Shown here in pieces: positions 5,752 to 5,837 of a DNA stretch of 5,837 nt. The stretch is from Cryomorphaceae bacterium (GTDB taxonomy: Bacteria; Bacteroidota; Bacteroidia; Flavobacteriales; Schleiferiaceae), in NCBI GenBank assembly GCA_002685435.1, contig NYXD01000016.1, forward strand, positions 1 through 5,837, given 5' to 3'. Each line of letters starts with the position of its first letter. Positions within the stretch are counted from its first letter, which is position 1. A program made the translations under genes and the position numbers. The notes under the pieces are model-generated. The model was given only the letters and a program-made list of their open reading frames with translations. It did no database searches and was not told where the DNA came from.

Positions 5752-5837
5752 CCTTCAACGGTAGGACCATAATATTCCAGCTCCAGTTCTCGAACGCTTG
5801 CCTCAATGGTTTCTGGTGAAGATCCTGGTTCAATTTC
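5721..5837 (-). CDS. purN: Phosphoribosylglycinamide formyltransferase (PurN), C-terminal 38 residues only
   Basis: Only the last 38 codons and the TGA (5723-5721) are in the window; the rest lies beyond position 5837. The tail EIEPGSSPETIEASVRELEL then EYYGPTVEGWIEQ fits the PurN C-terminal pattern: a strand, then D/S-TPE-T(I/L)...KV..LE...YP..IE, forming the last helix. PurN transfers a formyl group from 10-formyltetrahydrofolate to GAR in purine synthesis. The catalytic Asn-His-Asp residues are outside the window and cannot be checked. As I recall, purN sits beside rnhA and acpP-fabF in flavobacteria, which supports the call. It overlaps rnhA. Confidence is moderate because so little sequence is present. 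Confidence 0.65.
   Translation of the reverse strand, partial: EIEPGSSPETIEASVRELELEYYGPTVEGWIEQMALSN

Noticed and set aside
1..5837. CRISPR array, tRNA, insertion sequence or prophage remnant
   Set aside because: No direct repeat array, cloverleaf, transposase fragment or terminal inverted repeats were seen; nearly all sequence is accounted for by core genes.

Overview
The window comes from a member of the Bacteroidota, most likely the Flavobacteriia. The evidence is a SprE/PorW-type lipoprotein of the type IX secretion system (T9SS), a Bacteroidota-style AtpB with a signal peptide and His/Asp-rich N-terminal extension, an exact TAnnTTTG -7 element, and typical flavobacterial sequence in RNase HI and the M23 peptidase. 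The DNA is moderately AT-rich. I see no mobile element, CRISPR array, tRNA or rRNA.

Layout. From 4333 down to 756 on the minus strand lies one tight gene cluster: porW/sprE (1724-4333), a bactofilin (1329-1727), an AtpZ/AtpI-family F-ATPase accessory protein (1129-1326) and a four-helix membrane protein (756-1136). The joints are an ATGA overlap, a 2-base gap and an 8-base overlap, so this is almost certainly one translationally coupled transcript. After a 161-base leader with a hairpin and a candidate promoter, atpB (1-582, cut by the window edge) opens the ATP synthase operon. Facing porW across 75 bases is a membrane-anchored M23 endopeptidase (4409-5269, plus strand). It converges tail to tail, with overlapping stop codons, on rnhA (5266-5751, minus). 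rnhA in turn overlaps the 3' end of a gene that reads as purN (5721-5837, partial).

How the genes may work together. PorW/SprE is a T9SS envelope lipoprotein, and T9SS transport and gliding run on the proton motive force. Bactofilins are cytoskeletal polymers that in other phyla position M23 peptidoglycan hydrolases. The last two cluster genes look like assembly factors for the ATP synthase that follows. The block therefore joins secretion, cell-wall scaffolding and hydrolysis, and proton-driven energetics. Each family is known; the functional link between them is inference. I found no convincing undescribed system. The sequence-level observations most worth checking are a perfect 10-bp hairpin followed by a T-run early in the M23 coding sequence, the hairpin plus promoter in the atpB leader, and the bactofilin/PorW/M23 arrangement.
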